A stretch of DNA of 64,000 bases from Chloroflexota bacterium (lineage in GTDB: Bacteria; Chloroflexota; Chloroflexia; Chloroheliales; Chloroheliaceae). This document shows, in pieces, positions 29,360-39,309 of this stretch. How positions within the stretch are numbered: position 1 is the first letter of the stretch; every line of letters begins with the position of its first letter. A model generated the notes under the pieces. It searched no databases. It worked only from the letters and a program-made list of their open reading frames with translations, and was not told the DNA's origin. The stretch covers positions 1 through 64,000 of the forward strand of contig JAQBPB010000066.1 of the NCBI GenBank assembly GCA_028287745.1, read 5' to 3'. The translations under genes were made by a program, and so were the position numbers.

Positions 29360-29365
29360 GTGAAA

Positions 29366-29394
29366 AGTATAACATAACCCCAAATGCCATGCAA
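29366..29394 (-). promoter_or_regulatory. promoter of the ATP synthase operon
   Basis: Minus-strand TTGCAT (29389-29394) and TATACT (29366-29371) with a 17-base spacer. It is the best promoter match upstream of atpZ. Confidence 0.65.
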
Positions 29395-29450
29395 GCAGAA
29401 ATTGGTAATTTTGTGTGAAAATTTTTACAAACTTTCACCCGGCACTTTAA

Positions 29451-29885
29451 TTACCTGGGCATTTTCGGTTTCGACCGCCGGGTGGAATAGCTTAGTCTTT
29501 CCTCATTTACGGGCAAATTCCGGTCCAATTCATCCCGTTTATAAGGCGATAATTGCAGTTCCGGCAGTACGTTTTCTTCCGGCCACCACTGGTACTTACT
29601 GAGGTCTACTATGAAGTCATCGCTAATTTCAACTGCTTCGGCGGCAAGCTCCAGCCGGTGGGCTAATTGTCCACCCCACCCGTAACCTGCCGCCAGGCCG
29701 CCATAGCGGTTGACCACTCGCTGACAGGGGACCTGGGCTTCCGGCGCTACCGCGTGTAGCGCCCATCCCACCGCCCGCGCGGCCCGTGGAATACCCATAA
29801 GGGCGGCAATTTGCCCATAGGTCATAACGCGTCCATAGGGTATTCGCCGCACAATCTCATACACTTTATCGTTAAATTCACTCAT
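29451..29885 (-). CDS. short MGMT-family protein (alkyltransferase domain only)
   Basis: 144 residues matching only the DNA-binding/active-site domain of O6-alkylguanine-DNA alkyltransferases: EFNDKVYEIVRRIPYGRVMTYGQIAALMG, then ARAVGWAL and VPCQRVVNRYGGL. The acceptor cysteine is kept, but the next His of the canonical PCHRV is Gln, so repair activity is uncertain. Alkyltransferase-like proteins that only bind DNA have Trp instead of Cys, so this is intermediate. The C-terminal 45 residues (VDLSKYQWWPEEN...KPKMPR) are extra. The start was placed at the ATG just after pyrG; a longer frame overlapping pyrG is not credible. Probably co-transcribed with pyrG. Confidence 0.82.
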   Translation of the reverse strand: MSEFNDKVYEIVRRIPYGRVMTYGQIAALMGIPRAARAVGWALHAVAPEAQVPCQRVVNRYGGLAAGYGWGGQLAHRLELAAEAVEISDDFIVDLSKYQWWPEENVLPELQLSPYKRDELDRNLPVNEERLSYSTRRSKPKMPR

Positions 29886-29910
29886 AGGTGCAGTTGCCCC
29901 TATCAGGGTT

Positions 29911-31638
<1,728 letters not shown>

Positions 31639-31666
31639 TTACTACCCTAGACCATCCCAAAAGAGG

Positions 31667-31691
31667 GGAGGCGGGCCTTAAGCCCGCCTCC
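31667..31691 (-). terminator. terminator after the beta-lactamase-fold gene
   Basis: Ten-base arms GGAGGCGGGC and GCCCGCCTCC around a 5-base loop, 5 bases past the stop of the upstream gene. On the minus strand a CCTCTTTT tract follows, a weak T tail. It separates this gene from pyrG. Confidence 0.7.
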
Positions 31692-31695
31692 GTGT

Positions 31696-32346
31696 CTACT
31701 TGTATTGATTTTTGTAGTCTAGAATGACTACTTTGGTTCCCTCCGGTAAATCGCTTGGCCGGAGGGTTAATTTTTCCTGGGGTGTCAGATCACTGATACC
31801 CATTTCTTTTGCGAACTTTTCCAACCCATCCAGGTCGGGGTCAAGTTGGTCCGTTTTATAATGTATCGGTATAACGATATGAGGTTCTATGGTGCTGATT
31901 ACCTCACTCGCCTGGGCGGCATCAATTGTACTATGCCCGCCAACCGGAATAAAAAGAACATCAATATTGCTCATCTGTTCGCGCTGTTCGGCGGTAGGGG
32001 CCTGGCCTAGCGCGCCCAGGTGGCATATAACCATTCCTTCAAGTTCGAATATATAGGCGGTATTCTTGCCGCGGTGCTTGCTGGCCTTATCTTCCGAATA
32101 AGTCCCAATGCCCGTCACAAAAACATCGCTTATTTCGTACTCGCCTGGTCCCATCAGGACTTTAGGCTCCCCTTTAACCGCTTCAATATAACCATAGGCT
32201 TCACCGGGCCGGGAAATTGTTACAATATCCGCCCGAGGCTTGCCAAAATCATATCCCAGCCGTTTGCTATAGGGATCACATATAATAGTGGCTTCTCGAG
32301 CCTTGATGCGGCAACACCCGTGCCCTAGCCAACTAATTTCTGCCAT
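31696..32346 (-). CDS. metallo-beta-lactamase-fold protein lacking the metal motif
   Basis: 216 residues similar to the UlaG/beta-lactamase-like 'L-ascorbate lactonase type' hydrolases: SWLGHGCCRIKAREATIICDPY at the start, ICHLGALG, VLFIPVGGHSTIDAAQA and VIPIHYKT later. The HxHxDH metal site that should follow the ADIVTIS strand is missing: it reads VTISRPGEAYGY (residues 42-53), with no histidine or aspartate in place. Later histidines (HLG, GGH, IHY) remain. A hydrolase with altered or no metal centre, or a non-enzymatic relative, is most likely. It has its own terminator, and the stretch upstream is AT-rich. Confidence 0.82.
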   Translation of the reverse strand: MAEISWLGHGCCRIKAREATIICDPYSKRLGYDFGKPRADIVTISRPGEAYGYIEAVKGEPKVLMGPGEYEISDVFVTGIGTYSEDKASKHRGKNTAYIFELEGMVICHLGALGQAPTAEQREQMSNIDVLFIPVGGHSTIDAAQASEVISTIEPHIVIPIHYKTDQLDPDLDGLEKFAKEMGISDLTPQEKLTLRPSDLPEGTKVVILDYKNQYK

Positions 32347-32943
32347 AAAGGCTTTTTGCCTCCAACAAACCCTTCGTCAATCGATAAAACCCGCTAAAAT
32401 CTAGCCAATAAACACTTATTGCCAAAATAAAAAAATTTGCCAGGGTAAAGCGGTATCCACCAACTTATAACCACAAGCTGTTTTGTTATATTCTCGCTTG
32501 CATTCTCTGCAAATAATACCATATATAGCATTTTATTTCTAGTCTTTTATCGCCCCAATTCCTAAATCATACCGGCCACCTTCTTTATATTATCCACAAA
32601 CTCCCCAAAAACTTCCGGTTAACCTTCCTGGCTGAAAAGGTTTGACATTAATAGTATAATCTCTTCTAAAAGCAGTTTGGGACCCCTCAAAACCGGAGTA
32701 CCAACTCTCTCATTGGCGCAATCAGGACTAATCTATTGTATAACCTTCACCTGGCACAAAAACTTTTAATGAGAGTAAAATGTAGACCGGAGCAACTGAA
32801 TTGGTAATGCTGCTTGAAATCAAATATTGTTTCCGGGTTGAGTAATAATTTGGCTGCCTGCTTACCCGTTCAACGTCACCGGTTCTACCTTCGACGCTGT
32901 ATTTTTCAGGCTCAAAAGCGAAAGTCCTATTTTGGTATGAACG
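32347..32943. other. AT-rich gap at the strand switch, with DnaA-box-like sites
   Basis: No gene was supported in these 597 bases, although an open frame of 98 codons on the minus strand crosses its right part. The sequence is AT-rich. A perfect DnaA-box consensus TTATCCACA lies at 32590-32598, and two matches with two mismatches lie at 32452-32460 and 32467-32475, all on the plus strand. Genes to the left run leftward and genes to the right run rightward. No dnaA, dnaN or gyrB is nearby, so a replication origin is only a possibility. Confidence 0.3.
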
Positions 32944-35118
32944 ATGGATAACCAAAACCCAACTGCTTTCGGAGATGACGTACCTGCGCCAGACTTTTTG
33001 CAACTCCTGCTCAGTCAACAACATGAATTTCCGGATATTTCCGAAACGGCTGTCCCGCCACCCGATTTAACGCATATTACACCTCTGCCTCCCCCGGTTG
33101 AACCCCCGGCCTTTCCGTCCAGTGACAATGACTTGAACCATTGGGCCGAGCAGCGCCTTTCAGTATATGCTTCGCTCGATGCCTCTATGAACCGGCATAT
33201 TGCCGAGGCAATTAATACTCTTAGCGAACTTAAACGCCAGGCCGAAGCCGAGGCGGCCCAGACCAGCTATAAATTAGTCCTGGAGCGTGACAGCTTGCGC
33301 CAGGAAGTGGCTGACCTGCACAAGGAACAGGTCCGGTTGCAGGAACTATTTCAGGAAACCCACCGCCTCCTTGAAGAGGAAGAAGCCCGCTACCGAACCG
33401 CCCGCCAGGAAGCTGAAGTCTGGCTGGACCATTCTAGAATTGAGCGCGAAGGTATCCAGCAAGAGTTACGGTGGCTTAAGATTCAAGTTGAGGAAGCCAG
33501 GCGCCAGCTGTTACCGGCGGACCCGCCTCGCTCGGCTGACGTTGGAACCGGCGGCCGGAAGAGCCAGGTCCCGGCTAAAATTGATCTCCGGGCTACTCTG
33601 CTATCGCCCGCTTTTGAAGAGTTCCAGGGTATACCGGTTTTTGACCAGGCACCCGTGCCAGCCGCCCATCCCGGCTTGAGCCCGGCGGCCCACCGGACAG
33701 GCGGCTTTGGTCCCGAGATTGACTTTTTCGGGGATGTACCTACTCCACGTATCCTGGGCGGCAGCCCGGTAATTATATTGGAAGAAGGTGGCCGGTCCCG
33801 GTCCGACCGGGTAACCGCGCCCTTTAATGATCTGCAAGACCTGTTAATGGGCGACTTCATGGATACGCCCCCGGCGGTCCCCGAACCCACTCGCGCGCAA
33901 GCGCCTGACCCTTCTCAGGCTGGTCCCGAGCGGCGCAAAACCGGTTTAACCGGCCAGCTCCAGGCAAACCCGGCTGAACCAAAACCACCGCTGGCAGGCC
34001 TTCGCCTGACCAGGAACGCCCAACCGGTGTCGCACCTTTTGAATAAGCGGCGGGCCGCCCTGGCTTCTACCAATCCTAACCCTATTCCTGATCCCGTCCC
34101 GGCTGTTGAACCCGCACCCGCATCCGCTCCAGTCGGGCCTGCCCTGCGTGGTGCCAGAAAACACCAGACAGGGCCGCTTAGCGCGTCTGAAAGCGCCCAG
34201 AAAGGCGGCCTGCGCGAGTTGGGCCAGCAATTGGGTCTGGCCGAACCGATGACGCCGCCCGCTCTTAACCGGATGAAATTTGCAGCGGGCTACACGCCAC
34301 CGGCCGGGGTCTTAAACCTGGTCGCCCTTTTAGCTGAAATAAAAACCAGTGCCTCCGCGATTATGCCAACGCCCGCTGCGGTGGCAGCCACGCCGGAAAA
34401 GATAGGTAAAAAAGTAGTGGAGCCGCCGCCGCCGGTCCCGATGGATCAGGACCTGGACGACTATAGTATTGACGAGGAACCGCCCAATCAAACTCTGGAA
34501 GAATTACTTGAAGCCGGGGAGCAGGAATTGGCTGCTATAAACGAAGACCCGACCCCGCCCGAAAACCCGGCACCTTTTATTGGCAAAATCGGCCCGGACC
34601 ACCCGGTGCATTTCCATACCGGCGCGGTTACGCCCAGGCCCCAGCCGCTGACGATGTTAAACCAGGGGGACAGCCAGGTTTCAGGCGCTACCCAGGAGTT
34701 CAAAGCTGCTCCCAGCCGGACCGTGCAACCGGGGGCTGCTCCTGCACCTACCCGCCCGTACCGGCCAATGGTCCGGCCGATTAGACCACTGGCAGCCGCC
34801 CCGGCTCCGGCCCCGGCGGCCCCTGATTTTATGGCACCCCAGCCGCAGCCCGGCCCGGAATATAGCCGCAAGACCCGCGTGATTATTTCAAACTTGCACG
34901 GCCGCAATACACTCCCGCTGCTGGAAAAAGTTTTGCGCGACCTGGTCGGCGTGGCCCAGGTGCTTGTGACCGATTTTACCCAGGGGGTATTAGTAATGGA
35001 TGTGGTCCACCGGCCTAATTTTAACCTGGTTCAACACCTTCTTTCGATACCGGAATTACGTTTGAAATTGGAAGAAGAAGCGCCCGGGACATTAGCTTTT
35101 ACCCAGGAATCAACCTGA
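32944..35118 (+). CDS. coiled-coil, proline-rich protein with ferredoxin-like C-terminal domain
   Basis: 724 residues not matching a family I know. Residues 1-70 are Pro-rich and polar. A coiled coil runs from about 85 to 185 (heptad-like LSELKRQAEAEAAQ, LRQEVADLHKEQVRLQELFQE and onward). About 190-640 is long, Pro/Ala-rich and probably disordered. The last 80 residues have a beta-alpha-beta-beta-alpha-beta order: TRVIISNL, a helix ending LRDLVG, AQVLVTDF, VLVMDVV, LVQHLLSIPEL and TLAF, the pattern of a ferredoxin-like fold. No signal peptide or membrane segment is seen, so it is probably cytosolic. No Shine-Dalgarno precedes the ATG. It is first in a run leading to DUF164 and murT-gatD, which suggests a scaffold in wall or division functions; this is inference. 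Confidence 0.75.
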   Translation: MDNQNPTAFGDDVPAPDFLQLLLSQQHEFPDISETAVPPPDLTHITPLPPPVEPPAFPSSDNDLNHWAEQRLSVYASLDASMNRHIAEAINTLSELKRQAEAEAAQTSYKLVLERDSLRQEVADLHKEQVRLQELFQETHRLLEEEEARYRTARQEAEVWLDHSRIEREGIQQELRWLKIQVEEARRQLLPADPPRSADVGTGGRKSQVPAKIDLRATLLSPAFEEFQGIPVFDQAPVPAAHPGLSPAAHRTGGFGPEIDFFGDVPTPRILGGSPVIILEEGGRSRSDRVTAPFNDLQDLLMGDFMDTPPAVPEPTRAQAPDPSQAGPERRKTGLTGQLQANPAEPKPPLAGLRLTRNAQPVSHLLNKRRAALASTNPNPIPDPVPAVEPAPASAPVGPALRGARKHQTGPLSASESAQKGGLRELGQQLGLAEPMTPPALNRMKFAAGYTPPAGVLNLVALLAEIKTSASAIMPTPAAVAATPEKIGKKVVEPPPPVPMDQDLDDYSIDEEPPNQTLEELLEAGEQELAAINEDPTPPENPAPFIGKIGPDHPVHFHTGAVTPRPQPLTMLNQGDSQVSGATQEFKAAPSRTVQPGAAPAPTRPYRPMVRPIRPLAAAPAPAPAAPDFMAPQPQPGPEYSRKTRVIISNLHGRNTLPLLEKVLRDLVGVAQVLVTDFTQGVLVMDVVHRPNFNLVQHLLSIPELRLKLEEEAPGTLAFTQEST

Positions 35119-35172
35119 GGCTAAAAGCTATATCCTGCTAACTGTAATGACTAAGAAAGGGACCCTTTTAAA

Positions 35173-35880
35173 ATGAGCCGTATCAGTGCGCTCTTTGATT
35201 TGCAACAGACCGACTCCCGGATTGATGCCGCCAATTCCCGGATTGCCTACCTCACCCAGCTTCTGGAAGATAATGCCCTGGTGGAAAGCGCCCGCCAGAC
35301 CGTTTCCGAAGCCGAAGCGGCCCTGGTTAAATCTCGCTCCAGCCTTAAAGAACTTGAAGATGCCGCCCAGAAACTGCAGCAACACGCCAACGACCTGGAA
35401 AAGAAGCTGTATGGGGGTCAGATCAAGGGTAACAAAGAAATGGCCGCCGCTCAGCTCGAAATTGAAACTTTCCGACAGCGTAAAAAGGAAACCGACGACA
35501 AGACGGTCGAAGCAATGCTCGGCCTGGAAGAGGCTGAAGCAACCCTGAAAGCCGCTAAAGAAAGCCTGGTCCAGGCCGCGAAAACAACCGCCCAGGGTCA
35601 GGTTAATCACCGGCGGGAGCGCGACGAACTGGAAGCGGCCCTGGTCCTTTTGCAAGTCGAGCGCGCTAAACGCCTGAAAATGGTCATGCCGCCTGACTTG
35701 CCGGTTTACGATAAAATCCGCCAGCAGAAACAGGGCGTTGCCGTGGCTGAAGTAATGTATGGTAAAATGTGCGGCAAATGCCGGGTAGAATTGCCCCTGG
35801 CAAAACAAAAGGAAATCAAAGGCGGCACTTATATTGTGCTTTGCCCGAGCTGTGGACGAATTTTGTACCATAAATTTTAA
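35173..35880 (+). CDS. DUF164-type coiled-coil zinc-ribbon protein
   Basis: 235 residues. Residues 5-160 form an antiparallel-looking coiled coil with the family signature YGGQIKGNKEMAAAQLEIE. The C-terminal zinc ribbon has CGKCR and CPSCGR separated by about 20 residues. The family (C4-type zinc-ribbon DUF164, also described as CdsZ-like) is widespread and may bind nucleic acid; its role is unsettled. AAAGGGA precedes the ATG. The murT start follows 10 bases after its stop, so the genes are probably co-transcribed. Confidence 0.9.
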   Translation: MSRISALFDLQQTDSRIDAANSRIAYLTQLLEDNALVESARQTVSEAEAALVKSRSSLKELEDAAQKLQQHANDLEKKLYGGQIKGNKEMAAAQLEIETFRQRKKETDDKTVEAMLGLEEAEATLKAAKESLVQAAKTTAQGQVNHRRERDELEAALVLLQVERAKRLKMVMPPDLPVYDKIRQQKQGVAVAEVMYGKMCGKCRVELPLAKQKEIKGGTYIVLCPSCGRILYHKF

Positions 35881-35890
35881 AGGAGCTCTT

Positions 35891-37282
35891 TTGCGTCAGA
35901 CTCTTGCGATTGCTACCGGCAAAACTTTACTGGAAATCTTGCACCGGACCGGGCGTGGCGGCACGGCTTTTCCGGGCCTGGTCGCCACCAAAATAGCCCC
36001 GCATATCCTGCGGGACTTGACTGCTCGCCTCCCTGGCGGGTCGGCTATGGTTATCGGCACTAACGGTAAGACGACCACTACTCGCCTCTTTGCGACTATC
36101 CTGGAAACCGCCGGCGTTAAGGTCGCTAATAACCGCAGCGGCTCCAACTTGATTCGCGGCCTAACTTCCACCCTGCTCAACCAGGCTTCGCTGCGCGGCA
36201 AACTGACCGCTGATATGGGCCTCTTTGAGGTTGATGAAGCGGCCTTCCCCCAGGCCCAGGCCGAGATTCAACCCCGCCTGATCTTGATGAATAACCTGTT
36301 TCGCGACCAGTTGGACCGCTATGGCGAGATTGATACGATCCGCAAGCGCTGGGCCGAAAGTATTAAAACCCTGGCCCCCGGCACCAAACTGATTCTGAAT
36401 GCCGATGATCCCTCAATGGCTTACCTGGCCCGCTTTGCGCCTGAAGGCGTTAAGACGGTCTTTTTCGGCCTTGACCATCCGCCCCTGGCCCTTGCCAAAC
36501 TGGCCCACGCGGTTGACGCGGCCAAGTGTATCGTCTGCGGGACCAATATGGTCTATGACGCGATTTATATCTCGCACATGGGCCATTATCACTGCCCCAA
36601 CTGCGATTTCCGCCGTCCTGACCCCCAGTTTGTGGTCAAAGAAGTTAAATTGAGTGTTTCGGAAGGTTCTCAGTTTGTCCTGGAAACCCCCGATGGCCCG
36701 CTCGAACTTAAAGTCGGTGTGCCGGGCCTCTACAATGTCTATAACGCGGCGGGCGCTTCGGCGGCGGCCCTGAGCATGGGGATTGCTACGGGCCATGTTA
36801 CAAAGGGCCTGGAAAAGTTCAAATCGGTCTTTGGCCGGATTGAGCGCATCGCCCTGGGCGAAGGGCGGCATTTGCTTTTAGCCCTGGTCAAGAACCCAGT
36901 TGGCTTTAACGAAGTCCTGCGGATGCTGACCCACGACCCGGCCCAGAAGCTAAAAATGATGGTTATTATCAATGACCTGTATGCCGATGGCCGGGACGTA
37001 AGCTGGTTGTGGGATGTTGATTTTGAAGTGCTGGCCGACCGGTTGGGCTGGGTGCAGACCGGCGGGTTGCGGGCGACCGATATGGCGAACCGGCTCAAGT
37101 ATGCCGGGATTGACCCGGCCCTTATCAGCTGGGAGGAAGATATTGCCACTTCGCTTAAACTGGCGATGGACCGGCTTCCGGCTAACGAAACGCTCTACAT
37201 TACCCCAACTTATACCGCAATGCTCCAGTTACGCGAGATTTTGCAAAAGATGGGTCTGGTAGTGCCTTTCTGGGAAGAATAG
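35891..37282 (+). CDS. murT: lipid II isoglutaminyl synthase, MurT subunit
   Basis: 463 residues, Mur-ligase family. MurT activates the D-Glu carboxylate of lipid II with ATP and GatD supplies ammonia, giving D-isoglutamine. The ATP loop is GTNGKTTTTR; the MurT-specific zinc-ribbon insertion shows CIVCGTNM and HYHCPNCDFR; and the C-terminal DUF1727 domain has NPVGFNEVL and INDLYADGRDVSWLWDVDFE. The TTG at 35891 was chosen since AGGAG lies just before it; a longer frame overlaps DUF164. gatD follows after 9 bases. Confidence 0.95.
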   Translation: MRQTLAIATGKTLLEILHRTGRGGTAFPGLVATKIAPHILRDLTARLPGGSAMVIGTNGKTTTTRLFATILETAGVKVANNRSGSNLIRGLTSTLLNQASLRGKLTADMGLFEVDEAAFPQAQAEIQPRLILMNNLFRDQLDRYGEIDTIRKRWAESIKTLAPGTKLILNADDPSMAYLARFAPEGVKTVFFGLDHPPLALAKLAHAVDAAKCIVCGTNMVYDAIYISHMGHYHCPNCDFRRPDPQFVVKEVKLSVSEGSQFVLETPDGPLELKVGVPGLYNVYNAAGASAAALSMGIATGHVTKGLEKFKSVFGRIERIALGEGRHLLLALVKNPVGFNEVLRMLTHDPAQKLKMMVIINDLYADGRDVSWLWDVDFEVLADRLGWVQTGGLRATDMANRLKYAGIDPALISWEEDIATSLKLAMDRLPANETLYITPTYTAMLQLREILQKMGLVVPFWEE

Positions 37283-37291
37283 TTAATTATA

Positions 37292-38017
37292 ATGAAACTG
37301 GAAATTGCTTTTCTGTATCACGACTTAATGAATATCTACGGCGACCGGGGAAACATTATCACTTTGAGCCAGCGCGCCCGCTGGCGGGGGATTGAAACCA
37401 CTGTTACCGAGCTGTCGGTAGGCGACCCGGTTGACCCGGATAAGTACGACTTCTACTTTTTCGGCGGTGGTCAGGACAAAGAACAGTATGCCGTAGCCGA
37501 TGACCTCAAGGGCGAAAAGGGCGCGGCGTTAAAGGAAGCTGCCGCGAAAGGAGCGGTTTTCCTGGCTGTTTGCGGCGGCTACCAGTTACTGGGGCACTAC
37601 TACCGGCCAGACAACGGCCCGGATTTGCTCGGTATCGGCTTGCTGGATGTCCATACGATTGCCGGGAATAAACGCTGCATTGGCAACGTGATTATTCAAA
37701 GCGAATTCGGTACCCTGGTCGCCTTTGAAAACCACAGCGGTAAGACCTATTTAGGCCCGCAAGCCCGCCCTCTGGGCCGGAGCGAGATTGGTTACGGTAA
37801 TAACGCCGAAGATGGTAACGAAGGGGCGATTCAAAATAACGTCTTTGGCTGCTACCTGCATGGCTCGCTTTTACCCAAAAACCCCCACTTTGCCGACCAC
37901 CTGCTCAAATTGGCGCTCCAGCGGCGTTACGGCCCGGTGGAACTGACTCCCCTGGATGATACGGTTGAAATGGCCGCGCACCGGGCCGCCCTTCAACGGG
38001 CTCGCGATACGCGCTAA
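37292..38017 (+). CDS. gatD: lipid II isoglutaminyl synthase, glutaminase subunit GatD
   Basis: 241 residues of the CobB/CobQ-like class I amidotransferase family. The nucleophile is Cys94 in AVCGGYQLLG, and the conserved His lies in GCYLHGSLLPKNP. YHDLMNIYGDRGN at the N-terminus is typical of GatD. It partners MurT. Amidation of D-Glu is needed for efficient transpeptidation in many monoderm bacteria. A bidirectional terminator follows. Confidence 0.95.
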   Translation: MKLEIAFLYHDLMNIYGDRGNIITLSQRARWRGIETTVTELSVGDPVDPDKYDFYFFGGGQDKEQYAVADDLKGEKGAALKEAAAKGAVFLAVCGGYQLLGHYYRPDNGPDLLGIGLLDVHTIAGNKRCIGNVIIQSEFGTLVAFENHSGKTYLGPQARPLGRSEIGYGNNAEDGNEGAIQNNVFGCYLHGSLLPKNPHFADHLLKLALQRRYGPVELTPLDDTVEMAAHRAALQRARDTR

Positions 38018-38030
38018 AAGATTTCACACA

Positions 38031-38068
38031 AAAAAAGAAGCGGGTTATTTAAGACCCGCTTTCTTTTA
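38031..38068. terminator. bidirectional terminator between gatD and the PAP2 gene
   Basis: AAGCGGGT (38038-38045) pairs with ACCCGCTT (38054-38061), with an A run before and a T-rich run after, so it can end transcription from both convergent genes. Confidence 0.85.
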
Positions 38069-38071
38069 CCC

Positions 38072-38827
38072 TCAGATTTGGTTACCGGTCCTGGATGCCG
38101 GTGGAATAATTTCCCTGGAACGGGGCAGGTGTAACTTCTTAAAGATGCCGTCACCGCTGACCAGCAGGAGTATCCAGAAACCGGCTGACAGGTAGCCGCC
38201 TACCACATCGGTCGGGTAGTGCACTCCTAAATAAATCCGGCTCAAACCTACCATTAGAATAGTAAATACCATCACTACGGCCAGTCCTATTTGCAGGCCG
38301 CGGCTTTTCAGTAAATGAAAAATTATCCAGATCATTATGGTGAAAAAACAAAACGACATAGTGGCATGGCCGCTCGGAAAGCTAAAGCTGGAAGGTGGCG
38401 CTATAGTATTTTCCCACAGGGCCGGCCGGGGCCGCTTGAATAGTTCTTTAAGTACTAAATTTATTAACAGGCCACCACCCACCGCCAGGAGTAGGATAAT
38501 AGCTGAATAAAAATGCCTTTTCCACAGGAGAAAAACGAAACTTGCAGCGGTCAAAATAGTAATGCCGGGTACACCACCAATGGTAGTGAAGAAATTAAAG
38601 AAGAGGTCCAGACCCGGGTTGGCAAAACTGTGTACCCACAATTCAAAATTATTATCAATAGTTTTAAACTCGTTAGCCAGGAGGTCTTCGGTAAGTTCAG
38701 CGAAGAGATATAATAATAGCAAGGCACCACCGAGCCCTACTATTATATAGAGTCCAATTTGCCTTAATAGATTAAGTAAAACAGTCCAAAAAAAACTTCT
38801 TCCTTCAGGCCTTGTATTTGATACCAT
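38072..38827 (-). CDS. PAP2-family membrane phosphatase
   Basis: 251 residues with six hydrophobic segments and the three acid-phosphatase motifs: KELFKRPRP, PSGHA and SRIYLGVHYPTD. These enzymes dephosphorylate lipids such as undecaprenyl pyrophosphate or phosphatidic acid on the outer face of the membrane. Lying next to the cell-wall genes it could recycle undecaprenyl pyrophosphate (BcrC-like role), but substrate cannot be read from sequence. It is the only minus-strand gene on the right half of the window. Confidence 0.92.
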   Translation of the reverse strand: MVSNTRPEGRSFFWTVLLNLLRQIGLYIIVGLGGALLLLYLFAELTEDLLANEFKTIDNNFELWVHSFANPGLDLFFNFFTTIGGVPGITILTAASFVFLLWKRHFYSAIILLLAVGGGLLINLVLKELFKRPRPALWENTIAPPSSFSFPSGHATMSFCFFTIMIWIIFHLLKSRGLQIGLAVVMVFTILMVGLSRIYLGVHYPTDVVGGYLSAGFWILLLVSGDGIFKKLHLPRSREIIPPASRTGNQI

Positions 38828-39172
38828 TGTTTCAGTTCCTTCCTTTATTAGCTATTAGCCGCTCTGGCAAATTAACAAAACCTTATCTTCACCGGACCTT
38901 TATTCTCAGCATATTCTATATAAAAGAAACGATATATATTGAAGCAAGACCCCTAAATCTCATTCAAAAAGCGGCTTTAACCAACCAAATTAATAAAAAG
39001 CCTATAGCACAAAGAGTGCCAATATACGAATAGTATACTATTTTCCACATATCCACCAGAACAAATTTTCTTGTGGACGATTATTAGTGAATAACCGATT
39101 TAAATTCAGTTGAACTAATCTCTCATGGGGTCCCTGAGACCATAATAGTATTGCTTATCCCCGCAAAATGTG
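38828..39172. other. AT-rich intergenic stretch upstream of mraZ
   Basis: Holds no gene. A perfect 14-bp palindrome AATAGTATACTATT lies at 39029-39042. TTTTCCACA right after it and TGTGGACGA about 30 bases on are inverted near-matches to the DnaA box. Promoter sequences for the PAP2 gene on the minus strand are likely in the AT-rich part near 38930 but are not clear. Confidence 0.3.
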
Positions 39173-39178
39173 TATAAT
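39151..39178 (+). promoter_or_regulatory. promoter of the dcw cluster (Pmra)
   Basis: TTGCTT (39151-39156) and a perfect TATAAT (39173-39178) with a 16-base spacer, about 130 bases before mraZ and directly before the MraZ boxes. Confidence 0.8.
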
Positions 39179-39189
39179 TGGCCTATAAG

Positions 39190-39214
39190 TGGGGAAAAGT
39201 GGGGCGCTGTGGGG
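39190..39214 (+). promoter_or_regulatory. three MraZ-binding boxes
   Basis: TGGGG occurs at 39190-39194, 39200-39204 and 39210-39214, each separated by five bases. This is the TGGGN-N5 triple repeat bound by MraZ, which represses its own operon in other bacteria. It lies from just after the predicted transcription start, so MraZ binding would block early elongation or initiation. Confidence 0.9.
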
Positions 39215-39309
39215 ATAACTTCACACACAAATCCTTTTTATGTTACTCTAGGAGCCGGGTCGAGTGGTCAGGTTCAAGGTTTAAAAAGAGCGTTGGGAGA
39301 AACTAAGTC

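Noticed and set aside
29112-29438. 108-codon open frame on the minus strand in the atp leader
   Set aside because: Its ATG lies upstream of the best atp promoter, it has no ribosome-binding site and its composition (many Ser, Cys and Arg) is not protein-like.
32728-33024. 98-codon open frame on the minus strand
   Set aside because: It overlaps the start of the 724-residue protein gene and has no ribosome-binding site or recognisable domain.
39029-39085. Replication-origin-like site upstream of mraZ
   Set aside because: Only one-to-two-mismatch DnaA-box matches beside a palindrome; the setting is explained by the dcw and PAP2 promoters.
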